64,000 nt of DNA, from the NCBI RefSeq assembly GCF_030264295.1, contig NZ_CP127173.1, forward strand, positions 6,021,501 through 6,085,500. Reading direction: 5' to 3'. The notes below the pieces were generated by a model that was not told the DNA's origin, searched no databases, and saw only the letters and a program-made list of their open reading frames with translations. Below are positions 46,681 through 54,836 of this stretch, piece after piece. Positions within the stretch are counted from its first letter, which is position 1, and each line of letters starts with the position of its first letter. The stretch is from Amycolatopsis nalaikhensis. GTDB taxonomy: Bacteria; Actinomycetota; Actinomycetes; Mycobacteriales; Pseudonocardiaceae. Made by a program: the position numbers and the translations under genes.

Positions 46681-46710
46681 GCTCGACAACATACCGTTGT
46701 CGAGCATGGC
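46676..46710. promoter_or_regulatory. Perfect 15-bp inverted repeat over the HTH gene start
   Basis: GCCATGCTCGACAAC (46676-46690) and GTTGTCGAGCATGGC (46696-46710) are exact complements with a 5-bp centre ATACC. The left arm includes the complement of the ATG start of the HTH gene. It is a candidate autoregulatory operator at DNA level, or a hairpin that hides the start codon in mRNA. Confidence 0.75.
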
Positions 46711-46743
46711 GCGCAAACTCGATGCCACTATGGAGTGTGGTAC

Positions 46744-47022
46744 TCAGTCGGTGGTGCCGTCATCGACGTAGAGGGCGCTCCCGCCGTTCTCGGCGATACA
46801 GAACCAGCCGGTCCGGTCGGGGTGGGCGTTGTGCCACGCGACCCCGTAGACGGAGCACTCATCGGCCGTCGGGTACCACCCATACCAGACGTACGATTCG
46901 ACGCTGTTCGTTGATGTGGGTGAAGGGCTGACGTCCGCAGCGAATGCCGACGTCGCGCCGACGCATGCCAGCGCGCCGGTAACCGCTCCGGTTGCCGCAA
47001 TCTTCGTGATCCGCGAAAGCAT
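46744..47022 (-). CDS. Small secreted two-cysteine protein A
   Basis: A 92-residue precursor with a signal peptide (ITKIAATGAVTGALACVGAT, cleavage after SAFA) and a mature part of ~60 residues: YVWYGWYPTADECSVYGVAW, then HPDRTGWFCIAENGGSALYV. The pattern W-Y-x-T-x-x-x-C ... W-x-C ... L-Y is shared with the neighbouring 99-residue protein. The class of small secreted actinobacterial proteins with one disulfide is known as hypothetical proteins only. Its stop is 15 bp before the GTG of the HTH gene. Its likely role is extracellular, but the target is unknown. Confidence 0.7.
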   Translation of the reverse strand: MLSRITKIAATGAVTGALACVGATSAFAADVSPSPTSTNSVESYVWYGWYPTADECSVYGVAWHNAHPDRTGWFCIAENGGSALYVDDGTTD

Positions 47023-47067
47023 AAAAGTATCCCCTCGAAATGATTTGATTCGGTATTGCGATAGCGT

Positions 47068-47367
47068 CTAGCGGCCGGTTTCGTTCATGTACAGCTTCCA
47101 GACGGGAGCCTGATACTGGCACCAAACGCCGGAGAACGCCCATGGCTCGTCGTTCTGGAGCTTGTTGCCAGCGTCGATGCAGGCCGCTTCAGTGGAGTAA
47201 GTTCCCCATGGATACCAGTCCTCGACGGAAACCGGCGTCACATGCCCTGCGGGCGACGCGATCGTGATGCTGCTCGCCTGCGACGGCAGTGTTTCGGCGG
47301 ATGCTGCTCCGATGGTCAAGAACGACCGTGCCGCTACGCCGCCCAAAAGGGCGATGGATTTGCGCAT
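47068..47367 (-). CDS. Small secreted two-cysteine protein B
   Basis: A 99-residue precursor. Signal peptide: MRKSIALLGGVAARSFLTIG, cleavage near ASAE. The mature part includes VEDWYPWGTYSTEAACIDAG and a later SGVWCQYQAPVWKLYMNE. The positions of Trp, Cys and the terminal LY motif match protein A, so the two are paralogues with about 30-40% visible similarity in the core. A spacer of 45 bp with an AT-rich stretch (AAATGATTTGATTCGG) separates it from protein A and may hold a promoter. Confidence 0.7.
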   Translation of the reverse strand: MRKSIALLGGVAARSFLTIGAASAETLPSQASSITIASPAGHVTPVSVEDWYPWGTYSTEAACIDAGNKLQNDEPWAFSGVWCQYQAPVWKLYMNETGR

Positions 47368-47778
47368 GACAGCTCATCCCTCCTTGCTTGGATGCCGCTT
47401 GGGAACGGTGCATCAAGCAAGAAGAAGTGGAGATGTCAGAGGCTACTTCTGTGACACCCCAAATCAGAATCCCCCTGCGCATCAATGCCCTCCCAAACAG
47501 TTGATGACGATCATTGACTCTGGTGGATCGGCAGGGTGAGTCGGTGCCGCCGGGAGGGTGAATCACCGAGATGCGAGTTGGCTGGTGAAGAACCACCCGT
47601 TGGTCGATGTGGGCGCTTGGCAACTGCTGATGTGAGCTGCTCGCTGGGCTTGCTGGTCGGCGACTCCGGGGGGTGCGACCGGCGGGTCGGATCGCGGGGC
47701 CGGCAGTCAGCCGGATCACCGCACGAAGAATTCGGGAGGGGCTCAACTCTGCGCGTTCCGGCCTTTACTCGATAGCTT
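47368..47778. other. Right part of the phoD insert, no clear gene
   Basis: A 411-bp stretch upstream of protein B on the minus strand. The ORFs that cross it are short or have composition unlike proteins. It probably holds the promoter of the three-gene set. It contains moderately AT-rich DNA (TTTGGGGTGTCACAGAAG on the minus strand near 47465-47448). No repeat or recombination site is evident, and the right boundary is the GACCAC at 47779. Confidence 0.5.
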
Positions 47779-48576
47779 GACCACGAGGTCTTGAACAATT
47801 GGTACCCGGGCAAGATCCTCGACAACCCGGCCTACACCGAGAAGCGCGTCGACGTCCTCGCGCCGCGCGCGTACCAGGCGTTCCACGAGTGGCACCCGAT
47901 CGACTCGCGCCAGGCCGTCGACGGCCGCGTCTACCGCAGCTTCCGCTACGGCACGCGCGCCGAGATCTTCGTGCTGGACATGCGGACCTACCGCAACGCG
48001 AACACCGCGGACCAGACCAAGCCGGGCTACATCCTCGGCGACCGGCAGGCCCGCTGGCTGGCCGACGCGCTCGGCCGCAGCACGGCGACGTGGAAGATCG
48101 TCCAGGCGGACATGCCGCTGGGGCTGGTCGTGCCGGACGGCGCCGACATCGAAGCCGTCGCGAACAACCTGCCGGGCGCGCCCGGCGGCCGCGAGACCGA
48201 GCTGGCCTGGGTGCTGCGGGAGATCCAGCGCCGCCGCGTCCGCAACGTCGTCTGGCTGACCGCCGACGTCCACTACACGGCCGCACACCACTATTCGCCC
48301 GACCGGGCGGCCTTCCAGGACTTCGACCCGTTCTGGGAGTTCGTGTCCGGGCCGCTGAACGCGGGCGCGTTCGGGCCCAACTCCCTGGACCCGACGTTCG
48401 GCCCGGAAGCGGTGTTCGTGCACGCCCCACCGGCCGCGAACACCGCCCCGATCGACGGCTTCCAGCACTTCGGCGAGCTGAACATCGACGGCGCGAGCGG
48501 CGACCTCACGGTCGACCTGCGCGACGCCACCGGGACGTCGCTGTGGTCGAAGAAGCTGCACCCGCAGGGTCGCTGA
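47779..48576 (+). pseudogene. phoD: Alkaline phosphatase D, C-terminal part
   Basis: This is the rest of the interrupted gene: DHEVLNNWYPGKILDNPAYT, RAYQAFHEWHPI, FRYGTRAEIFVLDMRTYRN, ILGDRQARWLADALGRS, RNVVWLTADVHYTAAHHYS, and the end SLWSKKLHPQGR. The metal/active-site residues of the C-terminal half (ADVHY, FEFVSGPL-type region WEFVSGPLNAG) are intact. Together the two parts give about 520 residues, the normal length for actinobacterial PhoD. There is no further decay, which points to a recent insertion or one that can be excised. Confidence 0.9.
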
Positions 48577-48609
48577 CGACCAGGATCCGACCCACCCGGC
48601 CGATGCGGG

Positions 48610-48686
48610 CTGAAGGGTCCTTTCCTCGCATCAGATGCGAGGAAAGGACCCTTCAGCGCGTCAGATGCGACGAACGTCCCCTTCAG
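48610..48686. repeat. 77-bp composite palindromic repeat, copy 2
   Basis: A perfect 23-bp-arm palindrome (48610-48632 and 48634-48656) begins CTGAAGGGTCCTTTCCTCGC and ends GGAAAGGACCCTTCAG. The 30-bp half unit CGCGTCAGATGCGACGAACG, followed by TCCCCTTCAG, follows to 48686. It lies between phoD and ndk. It has the same length and order as copy 1. Confidence 0.9.
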
Positions 48687-48768
48687 CTCCATTCCGACCG
48701 GCGAATCCGGCCGCTGAACAGGGTCGGCTACGCTCACGCGCACCGATACGCAACCGCAACAGTGACAT

Positions 48769-48820
48769 CCGGGGCTTCGCCCCGAGCCGGGGGCTCCGCC
48801 ACCCGGACCCCCGAAAAGCA
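48769..48820. repeat. GC-rich double hairpin typical of dispersed actinobacterial repeats
   Basis: CCGGGGCTTCGCCCCG contains a short stem (GGGGC-TTC-GCCCC). It is followed by a second stem, CCGGGGGCTCCGCC / ACCCGGACCCCCG. Sequences of this kind are scattered in many actinobacterial genomes. It stands 21 bp before the ndk start and may influence the ndk leader. Confidence 0.6.
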
Positions 48821-48840
48821 GTAGAAGGAGAAACACCGTC

Positions 48841-49251
48841 GTGACTGAACGCACGCTGGTCCTGGTCAAGCCCGATGGCGTCGCGCGCGGCCTCGTCGGC
48901 GAGGTCATCTCGCGGATCGAGCGCAAGGGCCTCAAGCTCGTCGCCCTCGAGCTGCGCACCGTCCCGCAGGCGCTGGCCGAGGAGCACTACGCCGAGCACA
49001 AGGAGCGTTCGTTCTTCGGCGAGCTGCTGGAGTTCATCACGTCGGGCCCGCTGGTCGCGCTCGCCGTCGAGGGCCCCCGCGCGATCGCGGCGTTCCGCCA
49101 GCTCGCCGGCGGCACCGACCCGGTCGAGAAGGCCACCCCGGGCACCCTCCGCGGCGACTTCGCGCTGGAGACCCAGTACAACCTGGTCCACGGCTCGGAC
49201 TCGCCGGAGTCGGCCGAGCGCGAGCTGAAGCTCTGGTTCCCCGACCTGTGA
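48841..49251 (+). CDS. ndk: Nucleoside diphosphate kinase
   Basis: A 136-residue enzyme that balances NTP pools by transferring a phosphate through a phospho-histidine. Start GTG at 48841 with AAGGAGA ahead. Motifs: [19 protein letters not shown] at the N-terminus, and the active His in [17 protein letters not shown], with the neighbouring Gly-Ser-Asp as in all Ndk proteins. The length is normal. It is followed 53 bp later by a mycothiol-type isomerase gene. Confidence 0.97.
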   Translation: MTERTLVLVKPDGVARGLVGEVISRIERKGLKLVALELRTVPQALAEEHYAEHKERSFFGELLEFITSGPLVALAVEGPRAIAAFRQLAGGTDPVEKATPGTLRGDFALETQYNLVHGSDSPESAERELKLWFPDL

Positions 49252-49303
49252 TCGTCACCGGGGCCACGCCCGCGCGTGGCCCCGGTCCCCGCTCGGAGGC
49301 ACC

Positions 49304-50020
49304 ATGACCACGATGCCGTTCCCGGCCCGCGACTACCTCCCCGTGCTGCGGGAGCTGACCGACGGGTTCGCCACGCTCCTGCGCACCGCCGACCCGGCCG
49401 CCCGGGTGCCGGACTGCGGGACCTGGACGCTCGCCGACCTCGGCACGCACCTCGGGAACGTGCACCGCTGGGCCGCCTCCGTCGTCACCGCCGGGGAAGT
49501 CCAGCCCCAGAACTTCGAAGACGGCCCCGGTGACGCCGGCTGGTACGCCGAGAGCGCTCAGCTGCTCGTCGACGCGCTCGAGAAGGCGACCCCGGAAGAC
49601 CGGTGCTGGCACTTCGGCGGCACCGAGAAGACCAAGGCGTTCTGGTACCGCCGCCAGGTGCACGAGACGGTCGTGCACCTCGCCGACGCGCACCTCGCCA
49701 CGGGCCGCGAGTTCACCGTCGACCCGGCGGTCGCCGCCGACGGCGTCGACGAGGTCCTCGGCACCCTCTTGCCGCGCGTCACGCGCTGGCACCCCGTACC
49801 CCAGCTGCCCGGCCCGGTTTCGCTGCACGCGACCGACACCGGCGACGTCTGGACCGTCCACCCCGGCGAGCCGCCCGCAATGGGCCCGGCCGCCGACGGC
49901 GCGACCGTCGAAGCGCCCGCGCGCGATCTGTTGCTGCGGCTGTGGAAGCGCACCGGCCCGGCCCCGCGCAGCACCGGCGACGCCGCGGCCGCGCTGCTCG
50001 AAGCGCCCCTCACGCCTTGA
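49304..50020 (+). CDS. Maleylpyruvate isomerase-family (mycothiol-dependent, DinB-like) protein
   Basis: A 238-residue protein of the actinobacterial TIGR03083 group. The N-terminal four-helix bundle carries the metal/thiol site motifs: CGTWTLADLGTHLGNVHRWA (His in THLGNVHRW) and RRQVHETVVHLADAHL. The C-terminal half is the MDMPI_C-like domain (LPGPVSLHATDTGDVWTVHP). The family includes mycothiol-dependent isomerases and transferases of unknown substrate. ATG at 49304 after GGAGG. It is probably linked with ndk by position only. Confidence 0.86.
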   Translation: MTTMPFPARDYLPVLRELTDGFATLLRTADPAARVPDCGTWTLADLGTHLGNVHRWAASVVTAGEVQPQNFEDGPGDAGWYAESAQLLVDALEKATPEDRCWHFGGTEKTKAFWYRRQVHETVVHLADAHLATGREFTVDPAVAADGVDEVLGTLLPRVTRWHPVPQLPGPVSLHATDTGDVWTVHPGEPPAMGPAADGATVEAPARDLLLRLWKRTGPAPRSTGDAAAALLEAPLTP

Positions 50021-50125
50021 TGGTGTTCTAGACCATTCAGGCGGCGTTCACCGGGAAGCCTTCCGTCGGCCGTGCGGCTGCGCTGTGCTGGTCCGGCTCA
50101 CTCTCACTCGATACTGGGGTACCTG

Positions 50126-53100
50126 GTGAAGAAGTCCCACATCGTGCTGCCGTTCGCCGCGTTGTTCGCGACGGCGTTCGTCGTTCCCGCCCACGCCGAT
50201 CCGCTGGCCGCGCCACTCGGCACTCCACCGGTCGAGGCCGCGCCCCCCGCGTCGTCGGCGCACGAAGGCCCGAGTGCCTTCGCCGTCGCCGACCCCGACG
50301 ACGGGCTCGTCACCGGCAGCGCGACGACCGAGGTCGCGCCCGGGCTCGACCTGACCCAGTTCGACCGGTTCGACCCGGCGGGCTGGATCCGCGGCGACAC
50401 CTTGACGGTCGACCTGGGCAGCCGCGTCCTCAAGCCGACCTACCTCAGTCCCGGCACGGTTTCCGCGCGCACGCCGCTTTCGCAGCAGATCGCGCGGACG
50501 GGCGCGGTCGCCGGGGTGAACGGCGACTTCTTCGACATCAACGCGACCGGCGCGCCGATCGGCGTCGGCATCGACCGCGGGCAGCTGCAGACCGCGCCCG
50601 CCGCCGGGCACAACTACACGGCGTCGATCACCGAGGACGGGAAGGCGCGGCTGGCGTCGATCTTCCTCGAAGCGACCGTGACCCTGCCAAGCGGCGCGGT
50701 GCGGGCGACCAACTTCAACAGCCCGGTCCTCGGCCCGGACGCGATCGGCGTCTACACGCCGTTGTGGGGCTCTTCCGGCCGTCGCACCTCGGTGGCCGGT
50801 GCGTCGCGCGTGGTCGAGGTCGAGCTGCGCGACGGGGTGGTGACCGCGGTGCGCGAGCAGCCCGCCGACGGCCCGATCGCGGCGGGCACGACGGTGCTGC
50901 TGGCCCGCGAAGCCGGGGGCGACGCCCTCGCCGCGCTCAAGCCGGGCGACGCGGTCGGCGTCACGTACGCGCCGCGCACCGACGCGGGGAAGATCGCGGT
51001 CGCGGTGGGCGGCAACGAAGTCCTGCTCCGCGACGGCGTCGTCCAGCCGGTCGACGACGTCGCCATGCACCCGCGGACCGCGGTCGGATTCTCCGCCGAC
51101 GGCAAGCGGATGTGGCTGGCCACTGTGGACGGACGGCAGGCCGACAGCCGCGGGATGACCGAGCTGGAGCTGGCGCGGCACATGAAGAGCCTGGGCGCCG
51201 ACGACGCGATCAACCTCGACGGCGGCGGCTCGTCGACCCTGTTGGCGCGCAACGAGGGCGAAGCCGGGCCCGCCGTCCGGAACTCGCCGTCCGACGGCGG
51301 GGAACGCCTGGTGCCCAACGGCATCGGCTTCGCGACCGTGCCGGGCAGCGGCAAGCTCACCGGCTTCGCCCCGGCCCCGGCGGTCGCGACGGACGACGCG
51401 ACGCGCGTGCTGTCCGGCCTGTCGCGGCACCTGGTCGCCGACGGCCACGACGAAACGGGCGCGGCGGTGGCGGCCGACCCGCACTGGATCTCGTCGGACC
51501 CGCGGCGGGCCACGGTCACCCGCGGCGTCGTCACGGGGCACAGCGCGGGCGGCGTCGACGTCGTCGCGAAGTCCGGCCGGGCGACGGGCAAGACGTCGCT
51601 GTCGGTGCTGGGCAAGCCGGTCCGGCTCGGTACGAGCACCGAGCAGGTCGCGCTGTCGGGCGCGGGTGCGAAGAGCACGTTCAAGGTCTACGGCTACGAC
51701 GCCGACGGCTACGGCACCTGGCTGGAGCCCGACGACGTCAAGCTCGACTACGACCACTCGGTCGTGCGGATCGAGCCGTCCGGGGACGGGTACGCGGTGA
51801 CCGCGTTGACGGCGTCCGGCGCGACGGCGATCACCGCGACGGCGGCGGGCCTGACCACGCACCTGGCCACCTCGGTGGGCACGGTGCCGCAGGTCGCGGC
51901 GCCGCTGGACGGCCCGGCGGGCTGGAGCGCGACGGTGTTCCCGGCGGTGGTCGGCGCGGCGCTGTCGGCCGCGCCCGGCCGGGACGGCGGCCAAGGACTG
52001 GCCCTGGACTACCGGCTCACCGGCACGACGGCCACGCGCGCGGCCTACGTGACGCCGTCCGCGCCGCTCGCGGTCCCGGCGGGCACGCAGAAGATCGGGT
52101 TGTGGGTGAACGGCGACGGCAAGGGCGCCTGGCTGCGGGCCGAGCTGCGGGACGCCGCGAACGTCGCGTCCATTGTGGACCTTTCGCTGAGCGTCGACTG
52201 GACGGGCTGGCGGTATGTCACGGCCACGATCCCGGCGGGGTTGCCCGACGGCCAGCGGCTGGCGCGCTTCTACGCCGTCGAGAACGTGCCGGACCAGCAG
52301 TACGAGGGACGGCTGGTGTTCGACGACCTGACGTTCGAGGTGGCACCCACGACGACGGTGCCCGCCGACCCGGCCCCGCGCGACCCGGCGCTGGTCACCG
52401 ACGGCGTTTTGGCAGGCGGCCTGCGCGTCGCGGTCGTCAGCGACGCGCAGTTCACCGCCGACGACCCGGCGGGCCCGCTGGTCGCCCAAGCCCGGCGCGC
52501 GCTGCGCGAAGCCGTCGCGGCGAAACCGGACCTGGTGCTGATCAACGGCGACTTCGTCGACCGCGGCACGGCGCCCGACTTCGTCCTGGCCCGCCAGGTG
52601 ATCACCGAGGAGCTGGACGGCAAGGTGCCCTGGTACTACGTGCCGGGCAACCACGAGGCCGAGGGCGGCAACGGGGTGGCCAACTTCCAGGCCGCGTTCG
52701 GCGTGACGCACCAGGTCGTCGACGTCCACGGCATCCGGCTGGTCTTGATGGACTCCTCGCGTGGTTCGCTGCGGGCGGGCGGGTTCGACCAGGTGCGGAT
52801 GCTGCGTTCGGCGCTCGACTCGGCGGCGTCGGACCGCTCGATCCGCGGGGTGGTCGTGGCGATGCACCACCCGGTGAAGGACCCGAGCCCAACAGGCAAC
52901 TCCCAGCTCGGCGACCGGAAGGAAGCCACGCTGCTGACCCAGTGGCTGACCGGGTTCGAGCAGAAGTCGGGCAAGCCCGCCGCCTCGGTGGCTTCGCACG
53001 CGGGGGTGTTCTCGCTGTCGCGCGTGGACGGCGTGCCGTACCTGGTGAACGGCAACTCGGGCAAGGCACCGGCGGCCGCCCCCGGCGACGGCGGCTTCGT

Positions 53101-53425
53101 CGGCTGGACGCTGCTGCGCGTCGACCCGGCCGACCGCGCCCAGCCGGTCCGGTTCGAAACGCGGCCGAACGTCGACTCGCTGACGCTGTCCGGACCGTCG
53201 GAAATGGCCCGAGGCGAACGCGCGGTCGTCCACGCGTCCGTGCGGCAGGGCACTCGGGACGTGCCGGTGTCGTACCCGGTGAGCGCGGACTGGACGGTGG
53301 GCTGGGGAGTCGTCGCGTTCGACCCGGCTTCGGGCGTGCTGACGGCGTTGCGGCCCGGGGTCGCGCGGCTGTCGGTGACGGTCAACGGGGTGACGCGCGC
53401 GCTGGTGGTGACCGTGCGGGGCTAA
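50126..53425 (+). CDS. Secreted phosphodiester glycosidase (NAGPA) - metallophosphoesterase multidomain protein
   Basis: A 1,099-residue exported protein from the GTG at 50126. Signal peptide: VKKSHIVLPFAALFATAFVV, then PAHA. Residues ~95-420 are a NAGPA domain (GVNGDFFDINATGAPIGVGI, DDAINLDGGGSSTLLAR, VPNGIGF). Ig-like repeats follow (LGTSTEQVALSGAGAKSTF), then a jelly-roll, carbohydrate-binding-like domain (GLALDYRLTGTTATRAAYV). Residues ~770-1000 are a calcineurin-type metallophosphoesterase (VAVVSDAQFTADD, LINGDFVDRG, YYVPGNHEAEGG, VVVAMHHPVKD), and the end is a Big2-type domain. It probably processes phosphodiester-linked glycans or teichoic-acid-like polymers outside the cell. Confidence 0.88.
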   Translation: MKKSHIVLPFAALFATAFVVPAHADPLAAPLGTPPVEAAPPASSAHEGPSAFAVADPDDGLVTGSATTEVAPGLDLTQFDRFDPAGWIRGDTLTVDLGSRVLKPTYLSPGTVSARTPLSQQIARTGAVAGVNGDFFDINATGAPIGVGIDRGQLQTAPAAGHNYTASITEDGKARLASIFLEATVTLPSGAVRATNFNSPVLGPDAIGVYTPLWGSSGRRTSVAGASRVVEVELRDGVVTAVREQPADGPIAAGTTVLLAREAGGDALAALKPGDAVGVTYAPRTDAGKIAVAVGGNEVLLRDGVVQPVDDVAMHPRTAVGFSADGKRMWLATVDGRQADSRGMTELELARHMKSLGADDAINLDGGGSSTLLARNEGEAGPAVRNSPSDGGERLVPNGIGFATVPGSGKLTGFAPAPAVATDDATRVLSGLSRHLVADGHDETGAAVAADPHWISSDPRRATVTRGVVTGHSAGGVDVVAKSGRATGKTSLSVLGKPVRLGTSTEQVALSGAGAKSTFKVYGYDADGYGTWLEPDDVKLDYDHSVVRIEPSGDGYAVTALTASGATAITATAAGLTTHLATSVGTVPQVAAPLDGPAGWSATVFPAVVGAALSAAPGRDGGQGLALDYRLTGTTATRAAYVTPSAPLAVPAGTQKIGLWVNGDGKGAWLRAELRDAANVASIVDLSLSVDWTGWRYVTATIPAGLPDGQRLARFYAVENVPDQQYEGRLVFDDLTFEVAPTTTVPADPAPRDPALVTDGVLAGGLRVAVVSDAQFTADDPAGPLVAQARRALREAVAAKPDLVLINGDFVDRGTAPDFVLARQVITEELDGKVPWYYVPGNHEAEGGNGVANFQAAFGVTHQVVDVHGIRLVLMDSSRGSLRAGGFDQVRMLRSALDSAASDRSIRGVVVAMHHPVKDPSPTGNSQLGDRKEATLLTQWLTGFEQKSGKPAASVASHAGVFSLSRVDGVPYLVNGNSGKAPAAAPGDGGFVGWTLLRVDPADRAQPVRFETRPNVDSLTLSGPSEMARGERAVVHASVRQGTRDVPVSYPVSADWTVGWGVVAFDPASGVLTALRPGVARLSVTVNGVTRALVVTVRG

Positions 53426-53466
53426 ACCGTTCGGTTTTTGTCGGTGGTGGGTCCTATCTTCGAGAC

Positions 53467-54411
53467 GTGGACCAAGTGGAGGAGCGGGAACCGGCACTGG
53501 TGCAGGCGAAGGCACTGGTGAAGCGCTTCGGCGAGTTCGAGGCCGTGCGCGGGATCGACGTCGAGGTGCGGCGCGGGGAGGCGTTCGGCTTCCTGGGGCC
53601 CAACGGCGCGGGCAAGTCGTCGACGATGCGGATGATCGCGTGCGTGTCACCTCGCACGGACGGTGATCTGCGGGTGCTCGGCCTCGACCCCGAGGTGGCG
53701 GGGCCGCGCATCCGCGCGCGCCTGGGCGTGGTGCCGCAACAGGACAACCTGGACGTGGAGCTGACGGTCAGGGAGAACCTGCTGATCTACGGCCGCTACT
53801 TCGGGCTGTCCCGCGCGGCGGCCCGCAGCAAGGCGGCGGAGCTGCTGGAGTTCGCCCAGCTGACGGACCGGGCGGAAGACAAGGTGGACCCGCTGTCGGG
53901 CGGCATGAAGCGGCGGCTGACGATCGCCCGGTCGCTGGTGAACGACCCGGAGCTGCTGCTGCTCGACGAGCCGACGACGGGCCTGGACCCGCAGGCCCGC
54001 CACCTGCTGTGGGACCGGTTGTTCCGGCTGAAGGCCCAGGGGACGACGCTGATCGTCACGACGCATTACATGGACGAGGCGGAGCAGCTGTGCGACCGGC
54101 TCGTCGTGATGGACCACGGCCGCATCGCGGCGGAGGGGTCGCCGTCGGAGCTGATCAGGCGGTATTCGACGCGCGAGGTGGTCGAGCTGAGGTTCGCCTC
54201 GGGCGAGCAGGTGTCGGCGGCCCAGCAGGTCGAGGGACTGGCGGAGCGGGTGGAGGTGCTGCCGGACCGGGTGCTGCTGTACAGCGACGACGGCGAGGAC
54301 ACGCTGGAGCGAGCGCATTCGCGTGGGGTGCGCCCGCTGTCGAGCCTGGTGCGGCGGAGTTCGCTGGAGGACGTGTTCTTGAGGCTGACCGGCCGGACGT
54401 TGGTGGACTGA
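53467..54411 (+). CDS. ABC transporter ATP-binding protein (DrrA/NodI type)
   Basis: A 314-residue ATPase of an ABC-2 exporter: Walker A GPNGAGKSS, Q-loop VVPQQDNLD, signature LSGGMKRRL, Walker B LLLLDEPTTGLD, and His switch VTTHYMDEAE. The GTG at 53467 was taken because the N-terminus aligns from there (VDQVEEREPALVQAKALVKR). The C-terminal ~90 residues are the DrrA/NodI-like regulatory extension. Its stop overlaps the ATG of the next ORF (TGATG). It probably exports a lipid-like or drug substrate with the two permeases. Confidence 0.93.
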   Translation: MDQVEEREPALVQAKALVKRFGEFEAVRGIDVEVRRGEAFGFLGPNGAGKSSTMRMIACVSPRTDGDLRVLGLDPEVAGPRIRARLGVVPQQDNLDVELTVRENLLIYGRYFGLSRAAARSKAAELLEFAQLTDRAEDKVDPLSGGMKRRLTIARSLVNDPELLLLDEPTTGLDPQARHLLWDRLFRLKAQGTTLIVTTHYMDEAEQLCDRLVVMDHGRIAAEGSPSELIRRYSTREVVELRFASGEQVSAAQQVEGLAERVEVLPDRVLLYSDDGEDTLERAHSRGVRPLSSLVRRSSLEDVFLRLTGRTLVD

Positions 54412-54836
54412 TGGCGAAACTCCAATCGGCGACGCCTGGAACAGCCCGCGCCGGTGCCCCGCATGGCGGCGCCTTCCCAGCCGATGCTGCCGCCTGGCAG
54501 CGCGGCCCGGTGCGCGGATCCGACCTCGCCCGCGGCGCGCGATCCCGCGCCGGTGCCCCGCGGCGCGGCCACACCTTCCCAGCCGATGCTGCTGCCTGGC
54601 AGCGCGGTGGGCTCCTCCCAGCCCGCGCGGGTGGCGAGCATTGCGGTCGCGGAAGCGGCGGCGTCCCAGCCCATCCCGCCGCTCAGCGGCGTGGCCTCGT
54701 TCGCGGCGGCGTCCCAGCCCAAACCGCCGCCCGGCAGCGCGGCCGCACCCTCCCAACCCACTCGGCCGCCCACCACCGCACCCCAGCCGTGCCCCCGACC
54801 CCACACCGCGCGCACCCCCTCCGGGAGCCGCGATGA
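54411..54836 (+). CDS. Translationally coupled, repeat-rich ORF inside the ABC operon
   Basis: A 141-codon ORF whose ATG overlaps the ATPase stop (TGATG) and whose TGA overlaps the permease start (ATGA). The product is Arg/Ala/Pro-rich with imperfect repeats: GGAFPADAAAWQRG, GHTFPADAAAWQRG, GGVPAHPAAQRRG, GGVPAQTAARQRG. The same DNA is open in another plus frame (repeats of PSQPMLPPGSA) and on the minus strand (GGSIGWEGAA). The DNA is thus a tandem-repeat tract and the coding status is uncertain. The double overlap is the main evidence for translation. The function is unknown. Confidence 0.5.
   Translation: MAKLQSATPGTARAGAPHGGAFPADAAAWQRGPVRGSDLARGARSRAGAPRRGHTFPADAAAWQRGGLLPARAGGEHCGRGSGGVPAHPAAQRRGLVRGGVPAQTAARQRGRTLPTHSAAHHRTPAVPPTPHRAHPLREPR

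Larger units (their letters stand above)
46107..47784. mobile_element. 1,678-bp insertion in phoD flanked by 6-bp GACCAC repeats
   Basis: GACCAC occurs at 46101-46106 and 47779-47784, and precise loss of one copy plus the insert restores phoD in frame. The insert has clearly lower G+C content than its surroundings. It carries three minus-strand genes (a HTH protein and two secreted small proteins). It has no recognisable transposase, integrase or resolvase, and no terminal inverted repeats are apparent. It may be an integrated cassette, a passenger whose recombinase was lost or acts in trans, or a small genomic islet. The left interior (CATGACGTCAACCAACAA) looks weakly phoD-like. Confidence 0.75.

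Noticed and set aside
47189-47746. 185-codon minus-strand ORF in the phoD insert
   Set aside because: It overlaps secreted protein B in another frame, has no signal or domain, and its composition is not protein-like.
46107-47784. The phoD insert as an ordinary insertion sequence
   Set aside because: No transposase-like protein or terminal inverted repeats can be found; the only boundary feature is the 6-bp direct repeat.
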